NCBI GenBank assembly: GCA_030038645.1
Contig: JASHSR010000171.1
Coordinates: 1 to 7,700 of the forward strand
Origin: Gammaproteobacteria bacterium
GTDB taxonomy: Bacteria; Pseudomonadota; Gammaproteobacteria; Steroidobacterales; Steroidobacteraceae
Direction: 5' to 3'
DNA: 7,700 nucleotides
Below, in pieces: positions 1-5,783 of this stretch. The notes under the pieces were generated by a model, which made no database searches, was not told where the DNA came from, and was given only the letters and a program-made list of their open reading frames with translations. Numbering within the stretch: position 1 is the first letter of the stretch; each line of letters begins with the position of its first letter. Made by a program: the position numbers and the translations under genes.

Positions 1-663
1 CCGGCGCAGCACGCGCTTGCCGCCCTCGCGCAGGTGCGAGTAGAGCTTTCCCGAGAGCAGGCGCGCGAGATAGTTGGAGAACGCGCCGACCGCCTCCGAG
101 ATCGACATGTCGTTGTCGTTGAGAATCACGAGCAGGTCCACGTCGAGCGAGCCGGCGTGATTCAGCGCCTCGAAGGCGATGCCGGCGCTCATCGCGCCGT
201 CGCCGATCACGGCGACCGCCCGGCGATTCTGGCCGAGGCGCGCCGCCGCGACGGCCATGCCGAGCGCCGCGCTCACGGAGGTGCTCGAGTGCCCGACGCC
301 GAAGGTGTCGTACTCGCTTTCGGCGCGGCTCGGAAAGGGAGCGAGGCCCCCGCGCTGCTTCACCGTGTGCAGACTGTGCCGGCGGCCCGTCAGCACCTTG
401 TGCGGGTACGCCTGATGGCCCACGTCCCACACGATGAGGTCGTGAGGGGTATCGAAGATGTAATGCAGGGCGACCGTCAGCTCGACGGCGCCGAGCCCCG
501 CGGCGAAGTGGCCGCCGCGCGTGCTGACGCTCTGGATCAGGAATTCCCTCAACTCCGCGACGAGCCGCGGCAGCTCGCTCGGTGGGAGCCGGCGCAGATC
601 GGCCGGCGAGTCGATCGTCGAGAGCAGCGGATAGAGACCTGACATCTGGGTGGATTCGGACAT
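1..663 (-). CDS. dxs: 1-deoxy-D-xylulose-5-phosphate synthase, N-terminal part (runs off left edge)
   Basis: Dxs condenses pyruvate with glyceraldehyde 3-phosphate, using thiamine diphosphate (TPP) and Mg2+, to give DXP, the first step of the MEP isoprenoid pathway and a precursor for thiamine and pyridoxal. It is cytosolic. The 221 codons present cover about the first third of a roughly 620-residue enzyme. Visible signatures are GGHFAAGLGAVELTVALHY (from about residue 50, with the active-site His52), WDVGHQAYPHK (about 79-89), GVGHSSTS (122-129) and the TPP/Mg motif GDGAMSAG starting at residue 154 and closing with LNDND near 181-185. All match the gammaproteobacterial protein closely. The ATG at 661-663 was chosen because the N-terminus then has the usual length; an in-frame ATG at 643-645 (codon 7) is an alternative. 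Neither has a strong Shine-Dalgarno sequence. It lies 82 bp downstream of xseB on the same strand, probably in one transcript. Confidence 0.97.
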   Translation of the reverse strand, partial: MSESTQMSGLYPLLSTIDSPADLRRLPPSELPRLVAELREFLIQSVSTRGGHFAAGLGAVELTVALHYIFDTPHDLIVWDVGHQAYPHKVLTGRRHSLHTVKQRGGLAPFPSRAESEYDTFGVGHSSTSVSAALGMAVAAARLGQNRRAVAVIGDGAMSAGIAFEALNHAGSLDVDLLVILNDNDMSISEAVGAFSNYLARLLSGKLYSHLREGGKRVLRR

Positions 664-745
664 GGTTTTACGGAGGCCCGAGGTGAGAGCCGTGGAGCTC
701 GCAGGGCGCGCCTGGACGAATGCTAAATGCCGCCGCCGGCCGCCC

Positions 746-1054
746 TCAAGGCTCGAGCTCCGGCGCGGGCGCCGCCGCCTCGGCCGGCACCTCCTCGGGC
801 TGCGCCGGGACGGGCTCCGCCTCGGCGACGAACGGGGTCGCCTCGGCCTCGCCGTTATTGCGGCGCAGGAGAATCTCCACTCGCTGCTGGGCGGCCTTCA
901 GGGCGCTCTGGCAGTGGCGTGTGAGCTCGACGCCGCGCTCGAAGCTCTTCAGCGCCTGATCGAGCGGGAGGTCGCCCCGCTCGAGCGTCTCGACCAGCCT
1001 CTCGAGCTCCTCGAGCGCTTGCTCGAACTCGGGGGCCTTGGAATTGCGCGCCAC
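746..1054 (-). CDS. xseB: Exodeoxyribonuclease VII small subunit
   Basis: XseB is the small subunit of exonuclease VII, which degrades single-stranded DNA to oligonucleotides; several XseB chains bind one XseA through their helices. The predicted protein is 102 residues. The family core is plain: FEQALEELERLVETLERGDL (about 10-29), then LDQALKSFERGVELTRHCQ (31-49) and a second helix ending QRVEILLRR (about 57-65). The GTG at 1052-1054 is preferred over upstream in-frame starts because GGAGAG stands just before it and the family motif begins about ten residues in. The reading frame stays open upstream to 1138, but that segment does not resemble the family. The usual length is about 75-85 residues, so the last 35 or so residues, rich in Ala, Pro and Glu, are an extension outside the conserved fold. 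It precedes dxs on the same strand, the classical xseB-dxs neighbourhood but without ispA between them. Confidence 0.93.
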   Translation of the reverse strand: MARNSKAPEFEQALEELERLVETLERGDLPLDQALKSFERGVELTRHCQSALKAAQQRVEILLRRNNGEAEATPFVAEAEPVPAQPEEVPAEAAAPAPELEP

Positions 1055-1055
1055 G

Positions 1056-1063
1056 CTCTCTCC
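1056..1063 (-). promoter_or_regulatory. Ribosome binding site of xseB
   Basis: On the minus strand the sequence reads GGAGAGAGCGTG. The GGAG core lies 5 nt before the GTG at 1052-1054. This decides the GTG start over the longer open frame that reaches 1138. Confidence 0.6.
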
Positions 1064-1114
1064 GCGATGACCTCGTGCGGCGCCACCATACACCGTCCGC
1101 GCTGCCAAAGCAGG

Positions 1115-1143
1115 TTGACGATCCTGTCGCGAGAGCATAGAGT
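1115..1143 (+). promoter_or_regulatory. Candidate sigma70 promoter of the rubrerythrin operon
   Basis: TTGACG at 1115-1120 (5 of 6 to the -35 consensus) is followed by a 17-bp spacer and TAGAGT at 1138-1143 (4 of 6 to the -10 consensus). Initiation would fall near 1149-1151, giving a leader of about 42 nt before the GTG of the rubrerythrin gene. It lies in the divergent region between xseB and that gene and points into the operon. Based on motif and spacing only; no transcript evidence. Confidence 0.5.
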
Positions 1144-1153
1144 GCCGCTACGC

Positions 1154-1168
1154 TTAGACCCAGTCTAA
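1154..1168 (+). promoter_or_regulatory. Perfect palindrome TTAGAC-CCA-GTCTAA, candidate operator
   Basis: The two 6-bp arms (1154-1159 and 1163-1168) are exact reverse complements around a 3-bp centre. The site lies about +4 to +18 from the predicted start of transcription, where a bound repressor would block initiation or escape. The TAGAC...GTCTA half-sites recall operators of some TetR-type repressors such as NemR, but the regulator cannot be identified from this window, which encodes none. As an RNA hairpin it would be weak (6 bp, 3-nt loop, no U tract), so a DNA-binding site is the better reading. Confidence 0.45.
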
Positions 1169-1179
1169 TTTGTTCCAAT

Positions 1180-1185
1180 GGAGGA
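1180..1185 (+). promoter_or_regulatory. Ribosome binding site of the rubrerythrin gene
   Basis: GGAGGA is a near-perfect Shine-Dalgarno. Its GGAGG core ends 7 nt before the GTG at 1192-1194, fixing this non-ATG start. Confidence 0.75.
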
Positions 1186-1191
1186 CGCATC

Positions 1192-1605
1192 GTGAATCTC
1201 AAAGGCAGCAAGACGGAAGAGAACTTGAAGTATGCGTTCGCCGGGGAATCGCAGGCCAACCGGCGATATCTGTACTTCGCGGCTAAGGCCGATGTGGAAG
1301 GGTACAACGACGTCTCGGCCGTATTTCGCTCCACGGCGGAAGGTGAGACCGGCCACGCGCACGGCCATCTCGAGTACTTGGAGCAGGTCGGCGATCCGGC
1401 GACGGGGCTGCCGATCGGCGACACGAAGCTCAACCTCAAGGCGGCGATCGCCGGCGAGACGCACGAGTACACCGACATGTACCCGGGCATGGCCAAGGCG
1501 GCGCGCCAAGAGGGATTCAACGAGATCGCCGACTGGTTCGAGACGCTCGCGAAGGCGGAGCGCTCGCACGCCAACCGATTCCAGAAGGCCTTGGACGGGA
1601 TTTGA
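1192..1605 (+). CDS. Rubrerythrin-family diiron protein without rubredoxin domain
   Basis: Rubrerythrins are ferritin-like four-helix proteins whose diiron centre reduces hydrogen peroxide to water. The 137-residue protein carries the expected ligand pattern, one residue or motif per helix: Glu19 (in AGESQANRRY), Glu52-x2-His55, Glu89-x2-Glu92 (GETHEY) and Glu123-x2-His126 (AERSH). This supports a complete site, with the extra glutamate typical of rubrerythrins. Classical rubrerythrins (about 190 residues) end in a rubredoxin domain with two CxxC motifs; here the chain stops after the fourth helix and contains no cysteine at all, so electrons must come from another protein. The GTG start is set by a strong Shine-Dalgarno. 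The stop TGA overlaps the TTG start of the next gene. The best guess for a donor is that neighbouring Fe-S protein, which is inference. The gene uses more AT-ending codons near its 5' end than parE and parC, a mild difference. Confidence 0.92.
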   Translation: MNLKGSKTEENLKYAFAGESQANRRYLYFAAKADVEGYNDVSAVFRSTAEGETGHAHGHLEYLEQVGDPATGLPIGDTKLNLKAAIAGETHEYTDMYPGMAKAARQEGFNEIADWFETLAKAERSHANRFQKALDGI

Positions 1606-3203
1606 GCTCCGATCTCCCGCGCTCGCCCGCGGCAGCGCCGCAGCCGGCTGCAGGGACGGGCGAGCGGACCGTCGGGACAGGTGAGGGCGCTGCCGGGGCC
1701 AGTGAGCGAGCTGCGGCGCCAAGTCAGCGCGCTGCAGGGCCGGGTGAGCGAGCTGCCGAGGTAGGTGACCGTGCTGCCGGGGCAGGTGGCCGGGCTGCAG
1801 GGGTGACCCCGGCGAGCGGCCGCGAAGGCAGCCTCGGGGCTCCCACACGCCATCCCCTCGACTGGCGCAACCCGGCGTTCTACGACCCAGCGGCGCTGAC
1901 GCGCGAGCTCGAGCGCGTCTTCGAGATCTGCCACGGGTGCCGGCGCTGCTTCAGTCTCTGCAATGCGTTTCCGACTCTCTTCAACGCCATAGACGGCACG
2001 GCGACGGGAGAGCTCGAGAGCGTCGACAAGAAGGTCTTCGCGGAGGTGGTCGACAATTGCTACCTCTGCGACATGTGCTTCATGACGAAGTGTCCCTACG
2101 TTCCCCCGCATCCCTGGAACGTGGACTTTCCCCATCTGATGCTGCGAGCGAAGGCGGTCCGCGCGAAGCGCGACGGCCTGAAGCTGCGCGACCGCGTGCT
2201 CGCCTCGACGGAGGCGATCGGACGGATCGCCGGGATTCCGGTCGTGGCCGAGGTCGTCAATGCGGTCAACCGCTCCTCGGCGGGGCGTGCGCTCCTCGCC
2301 AAGACGTTGGGCGTGCATCCCGAGGCGCCGGTCCCGGCCTACCATTGGCGCACGGCCCGCAGGCGGCTCGGCCGCGCGCGGCGGGCGCAGGAGCCACAAG
2401 GCACGCGGCCGGGAGAGCCGCAAGCCATCCGGCCGGGAGAGCCGCAAGCCACTTCGACGGAGACGACGCGCGGGCGAGTCGCGCTTTTCGCGACCTGCTA
2501 CGGCAACCGCAACGAGCCGCAGCTCGCCGAGGATCTCGCGGCCGTCTTCGAGCACAACGGAATTCCCGTGCGGCTCGCGCCGCGCGAGCGCTGCTGCGGC
2601 ATGCCGCGCCTCGAGCTCGGCGATCTCGAGGGCGTTGCCCGGCTGAAGGAGGCGAACGTGCCGGAGCTCAAGCGGCTCGCCGACGCGGGGTACGACATCG
2701 TCGCGCCGATCCCCTCCTGCGTGCTGATGTTCAAGCAGGAGCTGCCGCTCATGTATCCCGAGGACGCGGACGTACAGGCCGTCCGCGCACGGATGTTCGA
2801 TCCGTTCGAGTACCTGATGCTGCGCCACCGAGCGGGGCTGCTGCGCACGGACTTCAAGCAGCCGCTCGGCAAGGTGAGCTATCACGTGCCCTGCCACCTG
2901 CGCGTGCAGAACATCGGCCTGAAGACCCGCGATGTGCTGAAGCTCATCCCCGGAACCACGCTGGAGGTGATCGAGCGCTGCTCGGGACATGACGGAACGT
3001 ATGGCGTGAAGCAGGCGTTTCGCGCCGCGTCGGCGAGGATCGGCCGGCCCGTCGCCGAGCGGGTCGCGAGAGCCGCGGCCGATCATTACTGCAGCGACTG
3101 CCCGATGGCCGGCCGCCAGATCGAGAGCCTGCTCGGCGCCGCGGGCGCGCCGCGTGCGCCCGAGCATCCACTCGGCCTCTTGCGCAGGGCCTACGGAATC
3201 TGA
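1602..3203 (+). CDS. GlpC/HdrD-like (Fe-S)-binding oxidoreductase subunit with CCG domains
   Basis: Predicted cytosolic electron-transfer protein of the family annotated as heterodisulfide reductase-related iron-sulfur protein, resembling GlpC. With the TTG start it has 533 residues. An N-terminal ferredoxin-like part holds two [4Fe-4S] motifs: Cys110-x2-Cys113-x2-Cys116-x3-Cys120 and Cys153-x2-Cys156-x2-Cys159-x4-Cys164-Pro. Two CCG-type domains follow. The first has Cys299, Cys331-Cys332-Gly and a single Cys373. The second has Cys431, Cys460-Ser461-Gly (RCSGHDGTYG) and Cys497-x2-Cys500. No membrane segment is evident. The TTG at 1602 overlaps the previous stop as TTGA and has a weak GGACGG upstream; a GTG at 1803 would remove a repeat-rich, non-conserved N-terminus and start just before the conserved part (GREGSLGAPTRHPLDW), so the start is uncertain. 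The physiological donor and acceptor are unknown. A link to the flanking rubrerythrin and DUF3501 genes is inferred from the operon. Confidence 0.9.
   Translation: MSSDLPRSPAAAPQPAAGTGERTVGTGEGAAGASERAAAPSQRAAGPGERAAEVGDRAAGAGGRAAGVTPASGREGSLGAPTRHPLDWRNPAFYDPAALTRELERVFEICHGCRRCFSLCNAFPTLFNAIDGTATGELESVDKKVFAEVVDNCYLCDMCFMTKCPYVPPHPWNVDFPHLMLRAKAVRAKRDGLKLRDRVLASTEAIGRIAGIPVVAEVVNAVNRSSAGRALLAKTLGVHPEAPVPAYHWRTARRRLGRARRAQEPQGTRPGEPQAIRPGEPQATSTETTRGRVALFATCYGNRNEPQLAEDLAAVFEHNGIPVRLAPRERCCGMPRLELGDLEGVARLKEANVPELKRLADAGYDIVAPIPSCVLMFKQELPLMYPEDADVQAVRARMFDPFEYLMLRHRAGLLRTDFKQPLGKVSYHVPCHLRVQNIGLKTRDVLKLIPGTTLEVIERCSGHDGTYGVKQAFRAASARIGRPVAERVARAAADHYCSDCPMAGRQIESLLGAAGAPRAPEHPLGLLRRAYGI
1647..1803 (+). 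repeat. 21-bp tandem repeat, seven units plus a partial eighth
   Basis: Seven contiguous degenerate 21-bp units (1647-1667, 1668-1688 and so on to 1793) and a truncated copy from 1794. In the frame of the Fe-S gene they encode a heptapeptide near AAGxGER: AAGTGER, TVGTGEG, AAGASER, AAAPSQR, AAGPGER, AAEVGDR, AAGAGGR. GCT opens every unit except the second. Much of the divergence is at third positions (all four bases appear after CG in the last codon; A, C and G after GC in the second) and in the fourth codon. That pattern is what a translated repeat would show, and it favours the TTG start at 1602. Confidence 0.85.
2391..2460 (+). repeat. 24-bp tandem repeat, about three units, in an interdomain linker
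   Basis: Units at 2391-2414 and 2415-2438 and a partial third from 2439 share the pattern GAGCCGCAAGCCA followed in the first two by a CGGCCGGGA block. They encode EPQGTRPG, EPQAIRPG and EPQATS, residues about 264-285 of the Fe-S protein, a Pro/Arg/Gly-rich stretch between the ferredoxin-like part and the first CCG domain. Units 2 and 3 are nearly identical over their first 14 bases, suggesting recent duplication. The unit is unrelated to the 21-bp repeat upstream. Confidence 0.8.
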
Positions 3204-3205
3204 GC

Positions 3206-3790
3206 ATGGACAAGCTCGCCCCGAACGATCTTCTCTCCCTCGAGCAGTACGCCCGCCAGCGCCCGGAATTCCGGGCCCGGGTGCTCGCGCACAAGAAGCG
3301 TCGCCAGCTCGCAGTGGGGCCGAGCACGACCTGGTGCTTCGAGGACCGCCTCACCGTGCAGTACCAGGTGCAGGAGATGCTGCGCGCCGAGCGCATCTTC
3401 GAGCCGGAGGGCATCGCCGAGGAGCTCGAGGCCTACAACCCCCTGATCCCGGACGGGCTCAACTGGAAGGTGACGCTCCTCATCGAGTTCCCGGACGCGG
3501 AGGAGCGGCAGCGGCGCCTGAAGAGGCTCAAGGGGATCGAGGACCGCTGCTGGGTGCAGGCAGCCGGCTTCGAGAGGGTGCTCGCGATCGCGGACGAGGA
3601 CCTCGAGCGGGAGAACGAGGAGAAGACCTCCTCGGTGCATTTCCTGCGCTTCGAGCTCGGCGCGGAGCGCGCCGCGGCGCTCAAGCGCGGGGTTGGCCTT
3701 GCCGTCGGGGTCGATCACGCGGAGTACCGGTATGCGCTCGATCCCGTGCCGGACGCCGAGCGCAGCGCGCTAGTCGCTGATTTAGCTTGA
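3206..3790 (+). CDS. DUF3501 family protein of unknown function
   Basis: A soluble 194-residue protein recognised as DUF3501 from its conserved blocks: KKRRQLAVGP (about 30-39), FEDRLTVQYQVQEMLRAER (45-63), EAYNPLIPDGLNWKVTLLIEF (about 75-95) and, further on, SSVHFLRFEL (about 141-150). No signal peptide, membrane segment, cofactor motif or catalytic triad stands out, and no biochemical role is known to me. The ATG comes 2 nt after the stop of the Fe-S gene, with no strong Shine-Dalgarno of its own, so translation is probably coupled. From family knowledge, DUF3501 genes are often next to a rubrerythrin and this type of Fe-S protein in proteobacteria, as here, which suggests a role in that redox module (assembly, regulation or complex formation; undecided). 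The N-terminal MDKLAPNDLLSLEQYA also fits the family, supporting the start. Confidence 0.88.
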   Translation: MDKLAPNDLLSLEQYARQRPEFRARVLAHKKRRQLAVGPSTTWCFEDRLTVQYQVQEMLRAERIFEPEGIAEELEAYNPLIPDGLNWKVTLLIEFPDAEERQRRLKRLKGIEDRCWVQAAGFERVLAIADEDLERENEEKTSSVHFLRFELGAERAAALKRGVGLAVGVDHAEYRYALDPVPDAERSALVADLA

Positions 3791-3830
3791 GTTTTGGCTC
3801 CTCGAGGCCGCCGCGTCCGGCGTCGCGTTC

Positions 3831-3839
3831 TGTTAAGAT
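3831..3839 (+). promoter_or_regulatory. Candidate extended -10 promoter of parEC
   Basis: TGTTAAGAT reads as an extended -10 element (TGn followed by TAAGAT, 4 of 6 to consensus). It lies about 55 bp before the parE ATG in an otherwise GC-rich gap. No good -35 hexamer is seen at the right distance, which extended -10 promoters tolerate. Transcription would begin near 3846. Motif-only evidence. Confidence 0.4.
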
Positions 3840-3840
3840 C

Positions 3841-3860
3841 GCGGCCGGCACCGGGGCCGC
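3841..3860 (+). other. GC-rich inverted repeat in the parE leader
   Basis: GCGGCC (3841-3846) and GGCCGC (3855-3860) form a perfect 6-bp stem around an 8-nt loop. It directly follows the candidate -10 element. No U tract follows (the next bases are TCTCGCTTCT), so an intrinsic terminator for the DUF3501 operon is not supported. It could be a leader hairpin or chance in GC-rich DNA. Confidence 0.25.
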
Positions 3861-3893
3861 TCTCGCTTCTCTCGCACACCTCAAGCACGCCGG

Positions 3894-5783
3894 ATGAGTC
3901 AATCGTATACCGCCTCCGACATCGAGGTCCTGAGCGGCCTCGAGCCCGTGCGCCGCCGGCCGGGCATGTACACCCACACCTCGCGCCCGAACCATCTGGC
4001 GCACGAAGTGATCGACAACAGCGTCGATGAGGCGGTCGCCGGCCACTGCAAGGAGATCGCCGTCACTCTGCACAAGGACGGGTCGCTCGAGGTGGCGGAC
4101 GACGGTCGCGGCATGCCGGTCGACATCCACCCGAAGGAGAAGGTGAGCGGCGTCGAGCTCATCCTCACGCGCCTGCACGCGGGCGCCAAATTCTCGGACA
4201 AGACGTACGAGTTCTCCGGCGGCCTGCACGGCGTCGGCGTTTCGGTGGTGAACGCGCTGTCGAAGCAGCTCGAGTGCTGGATCAAGCGCGGCGGCAAGGA
4301 ATACAACATCGGCTTCCGCGACGGCAAGGTCTCCTCGAAGCTCGAGGTGGTCGACACCGTCGGCCAGCGCAACACCGGCACGACGGTGCGCTTCTGGCCG
4401 GATCCGCAGTTCTTCGACTCCGACAAGTTCTCGGTACCGCAGCTCAAGCACACCTTGAAGGCCAAGGCGGTCCTGTGCCCCGGCCTGCGCACGCGGTTCC
4501 GCAACGAGGCGACGGGCGAGACCGACGAGTGGTTCTTCACGGGCGATCTCGGCGCCTACCTCGCCGAGGAGATCGAGAAGGTCGAGCGGCTGCCGCCGGA
4601 GCCCATCACCGGCAAGCGCGAGAGCGGCGAGACGGTCGATTACGCGATCGCTTGGACGCCGGACGCCGATCAGACGCTCGGCGAGAGCTACGTCAACCTC
4701 ATTCCGACCCCCGAGGGCGGCACGCACGTGAACGGCCTGCGCGCCGGCGTCGCGCAGGCCGTGCGCGAGTTCTGCGAGAACCGCGACCTCGTCCCGCGCG
4801 GCATCAAGCTCACGCCGGAGGATGTCTGGGTCAAGGCGAACTTCGTGCTCTCGGTGAAGATCCACGAGCCGCAGTTCGCCGGGCAGATGAAGGAGCGGCT
4901 CGGGTCGCGCGACGCCGCGGCGCTCGTCGAGTCCTTCGTTCGCGACTCGCTCTCGCTCTGGCTGCACGGCCATCCGGACGCCGGCGACCGCATCGCCCAG
5001 TTCGCCATCGCGAACGCGCAGGAGCGGCTGAAGGCCGCGCAGCGAGTCGTGCGCAAGCGCGTGGCCGCCGGGCCTGCGCTTCCGGGCAAGCTCGCGGACT
5101 GCGCCTCGCAGGACCCGGCGCGCTCGGAGCTGTTCCTGGTGGAGGGCGACTCGGCCGGCGGCTCGGCGAAGCAGGCCCGCGACAAGGACTTCCAGGCGAT
5201 CATGCCGCTCAGGGGCAAGATCTTGAACACCTGGGAGCTCGAGCCGGGCGAGATCGCCTCCTCGCAGGAAGTGCACGACATCAGCGTCGCGCTCGGCGTC
5301 GAGCCCGGCTCGACGGATCTCGCGCAGCTGCGATATCACAAGGTCTGCATCCTCGCGGATGCGGACTCGGACGGGCTGCACATCGCAACGCTGCTCTGCG
5401 CGCTGTTCTTGAGGCACTTCCGGCCCCTCGTCGCGAACGGCCACGTGCACGTTGCGATGCCGCCGCTCTTTCGCATCGACGCCGGCAAGCAGGTGCACTA
5501 CGCGCTCGATGAGAGCGAGCGCGACCGGCTGCTGAAGAAGATCGAGAAGGAGAGCCCGCGCACGAGGCCGACGGTGACCCGCTTCAAGGGATTGGGCGAG
5601 ATGAACCCCGCGCAGCTGCGGGAGACGACCATCGACCCGCGGACGCGCCGGCTCGTGCAGCTCACGATCGACGGCAAGGACAACACCGATCAGCTGATGG
5701 ACATGCTGCTTGCGAAGAAGCGGGCGGCGGACCGGCGCGAGTGGCTCGAGGAGAAGGGCAACCTCGCGGAGGTGCAAGTTTGA
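3894..5783 (+). CDS. parE: DNA topoisomerase IV subunit B
   Basis: ParE is the ATPase and TOPRIM subunit of topoisomerase IV (ParC2ParE2), which decatenates daughter chromosomes and relaxes supercoils at the septum-proximal chromosome. The 629 residues match the usual ParE length (E. coli about 630) and not the longer gram-negative GyrB. The GHKL ATPase region shows the catalytic Glu38 and Mg-binding Asn42 in EVIDNSVDEA, the nucleotide-base Asp69 in ADDGRGMP and the lid motif SGGLHGVG (108-115). The transducer holds GQMKERLGSR. The TOPRIM domain has Glu417 (VEGDSAGGSAKQAR), PLRGKILNTWEL and the metal-binding Asp489-x-Asp491-x-Asp493 (DADSDG). GLGEMNP follows at about 568. The start MSQSYTASDIEVLSGLEPVR aligns with the family start, although the Shine-Dalgarno is weak (GCCGG). 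It overlaps parC by 4 nt. Confidence 0.98.
   Translation: MSQSYTASDIEVLSGLEPVRRRPGMYTHTSRPNHLAHEVIDNSVDEAVAGHCKEIAVTLHKDGSLEVADDGRGMPVDIHPKEKVSGVELILTRLHAGAKFSDKTYEFSGGLHGVGVSVVNALSKQLECWIKRGGKEYNIGFRDGKVSSKLEVVDTVGQRNTGTTVRFWPDPQFFDSDKFSVPQLKHTLKAKAVLCPGLRTRFRNEATGETDEWFFTGDLGAYLAEEIEKVERLPPEPITGKRESGETVDYAIAWTPDADQTLGESYVNLIPTPEGGTHVNGLRAGVAQAVREFCENRDLVPRGIKLTPEDVWVKANFVLSVKIHEPQFAGQMKERLGSRDAAALVESFVRDSLSLWLHGHPDAGDRIAQFAIANAQERLKAAQRVVRKRVAAGPALPGKLADCASQDPARSELFLVEGDSAGGSAKQARDKDFQAIMPLRGKILNTWELEPGEIASSQEVHDISVALGVEPGSTDLAQLRYHKVCILADADSDGLHIATLLCALFLRHFRPLVANGHVHVAMPPLFRIDAGKQVHYALDESERDRLLKKIEKESPRTRPTVTRFKGLGEMNPAQLRETTIDPRTRRLVQLTIDGKDNTDQLMDMLLAKKRAADRREWLEEKGNLAEVQV
5768..5774 (+). 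promoter_or_regulatory. Ribosome binding site deciding the TTG start of parC
   Basis: GGAGGTG, inside the end of parE, is followed after 5 nt by TTG at 5780-5782. The first in-frame ATG of parC is internal, in the conserved YSMYV motif, so this site and TTG set the start. Confidence 0.75.

Noticed and set aside
34..642. A 202-codon plus-strand open frame over the left edge
   Set aside because: The opposite strand encodes a clear Dxs N-terminus; the plus-strand product resembles nothing.
1055..1138. Longer XseB starting near 1138
   Set aside because: The extra 28 residues do not match the family, and a Shine-Dalgarno sits right before the GTG at 1052-1054.
1647..1803. Iterons of a replication origin or a CRISPR array
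   Set aside because: The 21-bp units are contiguous and degenerate with no spacers, no DnaA-type boxes are seen nearby, and the pattern fits a translated heptapeptide.
855..3167. A 770-codon open frame on the minus strand opposite the rubrerythrin and Fe-S genes
   Set aside because: It runs opposite two recognisable genes, has low-complexity Arg/Ala/Ser-rich content and no family signature. Such frames are expected in GC-rich coding DNA.
3841..3860. Intrinsic terminator between the DUF3501 gene and parE
   Set aside because: The stem is only 6 bp with an 8-nt loop and no T tract follows; kept only as a low-confidence inverted repeat.
3681..5777. A 698-codon open frame on the minus strand opposite parE
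   Set aside because: The translation is Leu/Arg/Ala/Val/His-rich and is the mirror of parE codon bias; parE itself is unmistakable.
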